Assembly (NCBI RefSeq): GCF_937915125.1 | Contig: NZ_CALDMP010000021.1 | Span: 1-64,000, forward strand | Length of the DNA stretch: 64,000 nucleotides | Source of the DNA: an uncultured Ruminococcus sp. | GTDB taxonomy: Bacteria; Bacillota; Clostridia; Oscillospirales; Ruminococcaceae | Direction: 5' to 3' | Shown here: positions 59,688 to 64,000 of the stretch, piece by piece | How the letters are laid out: each line of letters opens with the position of its first letter | Numbering within the stretch: the first letter of the stretch is position 1 | Notes under the pieces: model-generated | The model's input: only the letters and a program-made list of their open reading frames with translations | Databases searched by the model: none | What the model was told of the DNA's origin: nothing | Translations under genes and position numbers: made by a program

Positions 59688-59731
59688 AAAAAAGCATCTG
59701 TGCTGAAATATTTCTGCACAGATGCTTTTTG
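59688..59731. terminator. Terminator of the fumC-frdA operon (bidirectional)
   Basis: AAAAAAGCATCTGTGC pairs with GCACAGATGCTTTTT, with T-runs on both strands. It also ends the convergent glycosyltransferase gene. Confidence 0.92.
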
Positions 59732-59746
59732 ATTTATTTGATGATA

Positions 59747-61426
59747 TCAAACATGATAAATTTCAATTGTACATCCATTTATTCCGCCTGCAAGAAGCTG
59801 TTTCAATGCATGACATTGATAAGGCAAATTAATGATACTAATTACACTTGATTTTTCTGGGACTGGGTTAAATTCTGCAATCAGATCACATTGTTCACGA
59901 ATGGCATTATATTTTGCAATGACATTCTGATAGATATTCGTCTCTTCATAGTATCGATCATACATATCACTGCTGAGAATAAGGTATTCGATATTTTCTG
60001 GAATAATTAATTTTCCATTTTCATCAAGTTGAATATCAATACTTCCGGGTTCAAATAGCCGAAGTGGAGTATATCCATCAGAAAGTGAATTTTCCTTGGT
60101 TATCTGATTGGCGTTGCAATAAGAAAGTGACTCAATTCTGGTTTGATTTCCGCTTTGTCTAAGACTGACTACATTAGCGGTAATAAAATTGTTCATAAAA
60201 ATCAAGAGGCAAAGCGAAATTGGAATACTTCCGTATAAAACCTTTTGTTTTATAGAAACCAGAGAGAAAACAGCATCAATTATAAAAGAGATCCCAATTG
60301 CAAAGAAAAAAATAGGTGTGACATACATTGGCATGCCCCAGCGTTCCCAATGAAGCGAAAGGATGCTTGTACAGATCCAGAAAATTCCACCTAATGATAG
60401 AGGAATAACATGCTTGGTTCGTTTGAAGAAAAGCCATATAATTCCTAAAATAACAAATATCCAAGTTTCAAAGCCGGCATGCTCTGTAAAACATTTCAAA
60501 TAAAACAATAAATTCCCCCAGAAGCCAAGTCCGTCGGCACCTAGATGGTTGTTTCGTGATTCTGTTTTTAAGTGAGAAATTAGTTCATTAAAGTTTGTAA
60601 AGAGGTTTGGCGCAAGGAAAAATATTGTCGCTAAAATACAGATAACAGAACATAATCCTGCGATAACAATATGCATAATCTTCTTTTTCTTTTTCTGCTT
60701 AGCTTCGTTATAAATAAAAACAATAGCGAGTAAGATGCATGAAATTGCACAAGTGTATTTAATTAAAATGCCACAACCGATTTCTATACAAAGAAATATG
60801 AATCTTTTTTGTGTAGGATGTTCCAGATACAGCATGGCAGTATAACTAATCAACATAGTGATAAGAGTGAGAGGAATATCAGGTGTTGCATATGCGGAGT
60901 GCTCTACAAAGATTGGGAAAAATGCAATTCCTGCTGCTGCAAAGATACCAGAGTGTGATTTCACTTTTTCTACAATGCAGTAGCCAAGAGGAATCATAAG
61001 TGTGCCACATACCGCAGTAAAACGACGGGCAGTTAAATAGAAAAAATCAATATTACCCTGATTCCACGCTTCTTCCGCATCACATCCATATCTGATATGG
61101 GATACAATCTGAAAAAGTATTGAGCAGATTTTGATTTCTATTTGATCTGGACGTTCAAAAGAATGTGCCTCCCATGAATTACGGGAAAGCATGTCGATGG
61201 CACGTATTACAATTGTGCCTTCATCTGGATGTAGACGGTAAGGCATACCCCAGTAACATGCTTTGAACCGGAGGTATAATCCCCAGAATAGAATGGCGAC
61301 GAAAATGTACCAAAGGATAAGCTGTTTCCTTTTAGAGTAAGGAACGGCTTCTTTGCGGCAAAAATAAGACAGTGTTTTCATTTTGTCACAAAACGCTGGT
61401 ATTATCGGTAAACGATGATGAACCAT
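59747..61426 (-). CDS. GT39/PMT-like membrane glycosyltransferase
   Basis: This 559-residue protein has about eleven membrane helices. The motif YRLHPDEG (about residue 49) carries the Asp-Glu pair used by GT39/ArnT-type transferases that take sugar from a lipid-phosphate donor. The C-terminal 130 residues are outside the membrane. AAAGGAG lies 10 nt before ATG 61426. The gene is distinctly more AT-rich than its neighbours, with many AAA, ATA and TTT codons, so it may be acquired. The acceptor is unknown. Confidence 0.8.
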   Translation of the reverse strand: MVHHRLPIIPAFCDKMKTLSYFCRKEAVPYSKRKQLILWYIFVAILFWGLYLRFKACYWGMPYRLHPDEGTIVIRAIDMLSRNSWEAHSFERPDQIEIKICSILFQIVSHIRYGCDAEEAWNQGNIDFFYLTARRFTAVCGTLMIPLGYCIVEKVKSHSGIFAAAGIAFFPIFVEHSAYATPDIPLTLITMLISYTAMLYLEHPTQKRFIFLCIEIGCGILIKYTCAISCILLAIVFIYNEAKQKKKKKIMHIVIAGLCSVICILATIFFLAPNLFTNFNELISHLKTESRNNHLGADGLGFWGNLLFYLKCFTEHAGFETWIFVILGIIWLFFKRTKHVIPLSLGGIFWICTSILSLHWERWGMPMYVTPIFFFAIGISFIIDAVFSLVSIKQKVLYGSIPISLCLLIFMNNFITANVVSLRQSGNQTRIESLSYCNANQITKENSLSDGYTPLRLFEPGSIDIQLDENGKLIIPENIEYLILSSDMYDRYYEETNIYQNVIAKYNAIREQCDLIAEFNPVPEKSSVISIINLPYQCHALKQLLAGGINGCTIEIYHV

Positions 61427-61473
61427 AAGTTAGATCTCCTTTCTGAAATTGCTTAAAAAATAATTTCCATATT

Positions 61474-61502
61474 ATTATAGCATAAGTGCAGAAAAATGTC
61501 AA
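61474..61502 (-). promoter_or_regulatory. Sigma-A promoter of the glycosyltransferase gene
   Basis: TTGACA (61497-61502), 17 bp, TATAAT (61474-61479) on the minus strand. Confidence 0.85.
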
Positions 61503-61569
61503 TTAGCATAAAAAAATTATGTTCTTTATAAAAAGTTGTTTTGTTCTTTGAAAAAAATGAAAAAAACTC

Positions 61570-61598
61570 TTGACAAAACGAAAGAATCTGGGTATAAT
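61570..61598 (+). promoter_or_regulatory. Sigma-A promoter of the riboswitch and ATPase
   Basis: TTGACA (61570-61575), 17 bp, TATAAT (61593-61598). The transcript starts just before the riboswitch. Confidence 0.9.
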
Positions 61599-61604
61599 AA
61601 TAGA

Positions 61605-61757
61605 GTAAAAGAGAGTAGCTGGCAGGGGGAACCCTGTTTATGCGGCGTCAGTACGGCTGTGAAAGCAGCCCGCTTCATATCTAAACGGCGAGACTTTTAC
61701 GGAGCATGGCAGACAGGATAGGTGTCGGTTCCGTAAGGGCTTGCCGTTTTTGTTTGT
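61605..61757 (+). promoter_or_regulatory. yybP-ykoY (Mn2+) riboswitch
   Basis: The leader begins AGAGAGTAGCTGGC, has GCGGCGTCAGTACGGC and a central CGAGACTTTTACGG pairing across a variable stem with CCGTAAGGGCTTGCCG. These are the conserved parts of the yybP-ykoY class, which senses Mn2+. The final GCCG pairs with CGGC and is followed by five T, so an off-state terminator is likely built in. It precedes a P-type ATPase, a known class of yybP-ykoY target, about 55 nt downstream. Confidence 0.85.
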
Positions 61758-61812
61758 CCACTCTTGTCAACCGAACCGCAAAAATGCTACAAAAAGGAAA
61801 GGAATGTTGTGT

Positions 61813-64000
61813 ATGAACGAACGCTATCGGCAGCAGCCAGAGGAGATTTTTCATGAACTGGAAACCACTCCTGAGGGACTTTCTCCGGAGACGGCTGCCA
61901 GACATGCGGAGCAGTACGGGAAAAATGCCATTGCGGAGGGAAAGAAGAAGCCTACCTGGCTGATTTTCCTGGAGCAGTTCAAGGATTTTCTGGTCATTAT
62001 CCTGATTATCGCTGCGCTGATCTCGGCATTTACCGGAGATCTGGAGAGCTTTCTGGTTATTATCGCAGTAATCACCATGAATGCCATTCTGGGAACGGTG
62101 CAGACGGTAAAGGCGGAGAAATCCTTGTCCAATCTGAAAAAGCTTTCATCTCCGACGGCAAAGGTATTGCGCGGCGGTGAAAAGCTGGTGCTTCCGGCGG
62201 AGGAGATCACTGTGGGCGATGTGGTACTTTTGGAAGCCGGTGATCAGATCCCGGCGGACGGCAGACTCATTGACTGTGCATCCTTGCAAACAAATGAGAG
62301 TGCGCTCACGGGTGAGAGTACCAATGTGGAAAAGAGCCTTGACCCCATTACTGATGAAGTGCCGCTGGCTGACCGGAAAAACATGGTGTATTCCGGCGGA
62401 TTCGTTACCTACGGCCGTGGTACTTGTGTGGTAACAGACATTGGCATGAATACGGAAGTGGGCAAAATTGCAACGCTGATCCAGAATGCGGAGGCAAGAA
62501 AAACACCCCTGCAAAAGACGCTGGATCAGTTTGGCAAGCGGCTTTCTATGGCAATTCTGGTGATCTGCGCTCTAGTATTTGTGCTGAGCATGGTGCGTGC
62601 AGACAGTATCAACTTTAATGCCATTATGGACTCCCTGATGTTCGCCATTGCGCTGGCAGTTGCAGCGATTCCGGAAGCCCTCAGCTCCATTGTTACCATT
62701 GTGCTCTCTTTCGGTACACAGAAAATGTCCCGTGAAAATGCCATTATGCGTAAGCTTCAGGCAGTTGAGGGCTTAGGCTCGGTATCGGTCATTTGTTCCG
62801 ATAAGACAGGAACGCTGACTCAGAATAAAATGACTGTCCGGAAGATCGTGGCACAGCAGCATATCATTACCGCAGACGATGTGAATCCGGAAAATGAAGC
62901 AGAGCATGAGCTGATTCTGGCTTCGGTACTGTGTAATGATGCGACCTTTAAGGACGGCGTGGAGATCGGCGATCCCACGGAAACGGCACTGGTGCGGTTT
63001 GCCCAGGATCGTGGACTTTCAGATGAGACCATGCGTCAGGAATGTGTACGTATCAGTGAAATTCCCTTTGATTCTGACCGGAAGCTCATGTCTACTCTGA
63101 ACGATTGCGGCGGTGTGCGGAAAATGTACACCAAGGGTGCGACAGATATTCTGCTGGATCGGATGACATGTTCTCAGGCGGAAAAGCAGGAGATTGTGGA
63201 TCAGGTAGAACAGCTTTCCGAACAGGGTCTGCGAGTGCTGTGTTTTGCGGCGAAGGAATTTTCCGGCGATACGCTGTCGGTTGAGGATGAAAACGATCTG
63301 ACCTATCTGGGACTGATTGCTGAGATGGATCCCCCTCGTGTGGAGTCAAAGCAGGCGGTTGCAGAGTGTAAGTCTGCGGGCATTAAGCCGGTTATGATCA
63401 CCGGCGACCATATTGTGACGGCATCTGCCATTGCAAAGGAAATCGGCATTCTGGAGAAGCCGGAAGAGGCTGTAGAGGGTTCTGCTCTGGATGCATACAC
63501 AGACGAACAGCTGGTGGATTTTGTGGCAGACAAATCGGTCTATGCCCGTGTGACACCGGAACATAAGATCCGTATCGTCCGTGCATGGCAGACCCGGGGC
63601 AATATTGTTGCTATGACCGGTGACGGCGTCAATGATGCACCTGCATTGAAGCAGGCTGATGTTGGCGTGGCAATGGGTATTACGGGAACGGAGGTTTCCA
63701 AGGATGCGGCAGCTATGATCCTGACAGACGACAATTTTGCTACCATTGTCAAGGCAGTCAAGAATGGGCGAAACATCTATGAGAACATCAAAAAAGCCAT
63801 TCTGTTCCTGCTGTCAGGCAATCTTGCCGGCATTATCGCCGTGCTGTTCTGTTCGTTGGCAGGTCTGCCGGTACCTTTTGCGGCAATACACCTGCTGTTC
63901 ATCAATCTGCTGACGGATTCGCTCCCGGCAATTGCTCTGGGACTGGAACCCCATACAGATTCTGTCATGAAGAAGAAACCCAGACCGGCAGGGGAGTCCA
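61813..64000 (+). CDS. P-type Ca2+/Mn2+-transporting ATPase (C-terminus cut by window edge)
   Basis: About 729 residues are seen of an expected 850-900. In order: an N-terminal cation-ATPase domain, two membrane helices (LIFLEQFKDFLVIILII), the actuator loop with TGES, the PEAL motif in helix 4 (AIPEALSS), the phosphorylation site SDKTGTLTQ, the nucleotide domain with KGA, and the hinge TGDGVNDAPALKQADVG. Helices 5-6 carry NLLTDSLPA. The family is P2-type (SERCA/PMCA-like). The manganese riboswitch upstream argues for Mn2+ (possibly with Ca2+) export. AAAGGAAAGGA precedes the ATG. Confidence 0.93.
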   Translation, partial: MNERYRQQPEEIFHELETTPEGLSPETAARHAEQYGKNAIAEGKKKPTWLIFLEQFKDFLVIILIIAALISAFTGDLESFLVIIAVITMNAILGTVQTVKAEKSLSNLKKLSSPTAKVLRGGEKLVLPAEEITVGDVVLLEAGDQIPADGRLIDCASLQTNESALTGESTNVEKSLDPITDEVPLADRKNMVYSGGFVTYGRGTCVVTDIGMNTEVGKIATLIQNAEARKTPLQKTLDQFGKRLSMAILVICALVFVLSMVRADSINFNAIMDSLMFAIALAVAAIPEALSSIVTIVLSFGTQKMSRENAIMRKLQAVEGLGSVSVICSDKTGTLTQNKMTVRKIVAQQHIITADDVNPENEAEHELILASVLCNDATFKDGVEIGDPTETALVRFAQDRGLSDETMRQECVRISEIPFDSDRKLMSTLNDCGGVRKMYTKGATDILLDRMTCSQAEKQEIVDQVEQLSEQGLRVLCFAAKEFSGDTLSVEDENDLTYLGLIAEMDPPRVESKQAVAECKSAGIKPVMITGDHIVTASAIAKEIGILEKPEEAVEGSALDAYTDEQLVDFVADKSVYARVTPEHKIRIVRAWQTRGNIVAMTGDGVNDAPALKQADVGVAMGITGTEVSKDAAAMILTDDNFATIVKAVKNGRNIYENIKKAILFLLSGNLAGIIAVLFCSLAGLPVPFAAIHLLFINLLTDSLPAIALGLEPHTDSVMKKKPRPAGES

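Noticed and set aside
56521..59697. A 1058-codon open frame on the minus strand across flxA, frdB and frdA
   Set aside because: It is antisense to three well-supported Fe-S/flavin protein genes. Its translation is rich in Cys, His, Leu and Ser without any recognisable domain, as expected from the codon bias of the sense genes.
1..64000. CRISPR arrays, tRNA or rRNA genes
   Set aside because: No regularly spaced direct repeats, no tRNA-like cloverleaf with a T-loop and no rRNA sequence were noticed on either strand.

Overview
The window looks like chromosome from a cellulolytic, anaerobic, Ruminococcus-like member of the Clostridia. The evidence is a GH9 cellulase of the CBM/Ig/GH9 type, HprK, WhiA, RapZ, a GlnN-type glutamine synthetase, a minimal SufC/SufB pair, clostridial-style amino-acid ABC cassettes and AAGGAGG ribosome sites throughout. 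Base composition is near 50% GC, which would suit R. champanellensis or R. callidus better than R. albus. That species guess is inference only. No rRNA, tRNA or CRISPR array was seen.

Layout. 1-990: an IS1380-like transposase (cut by the window edge) abuts the C-terminal remnant of a large serine recombinase. 1.1-6.5 kb: two divergent polar amino-acid ABC transporters; the binding protein of the second one has its two halves in swapped order. 6.5-12.4 kb: a membrane-anchored GH9 cellulase, an SDR dehydrogenase, a patatin phospholipase, a NodB-type deacetylase and a small promoter-RBS-terminator cassette of unknown content. 12.5-17 kb: a leftward L-fucose operon (aldolase, mutarotase, RhaB-like kinase, isomerase). 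17.4-33.4 kb: mostly rightward housekeeping genes (rpe, a DUF4015-like wall protein, hprK, murB, rapZ, whiA, dnaE, pfkA, proC, two membrane proteins, rpsO, pnp). 33.5-48.9 kb: mixed genes including ferritin, a YfhO/PIG-L pair with an in-frame stop in the PIG-L gene, glnN, pheB-hom, a MATE exporter, sufCB, a cardiolipin synthase and an S24/XRE regulator.

49-59.7 kb is the most interesting part: one rightward run of ten genes, fumC-hdrB-hdrC-hdrA-flxD-flxC-flxB-flxA-frdB-frdA. It joins a complete HdrABC-FlxABCD module (NADH-fed, flavin-based electron bifurcation) to fumarase and to a soluble two-subunit fumarate reductase with no membrane anchor gene. I infer that NADH oxidation is split here between ferredoxin and fumarate, making succinate in the cytoplasm. 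The segment from 49.08 to 49.34 kb upstream looks like a structured leader or small RNA with its own promoter and terminator.

59.7-64 kb: an AT-rich GT39-type glycosyltransferase on the minus strand, then a yybP-ykoY (Mn2+) riboswitch leading into a P-type Ca2+/Mn2+ ATPase cut by the window end.

A family of palindromic intergenic elements is scattered through the window (20.3, 44.4, 46.4 and 49.4 kb). Two copies share a 93-bp core differing at only two positions, while their terminal stems have different sequences that still pair. Most transcription units have an easily recognised sigma-A promoter, nearly always with a 17-bp spacer.
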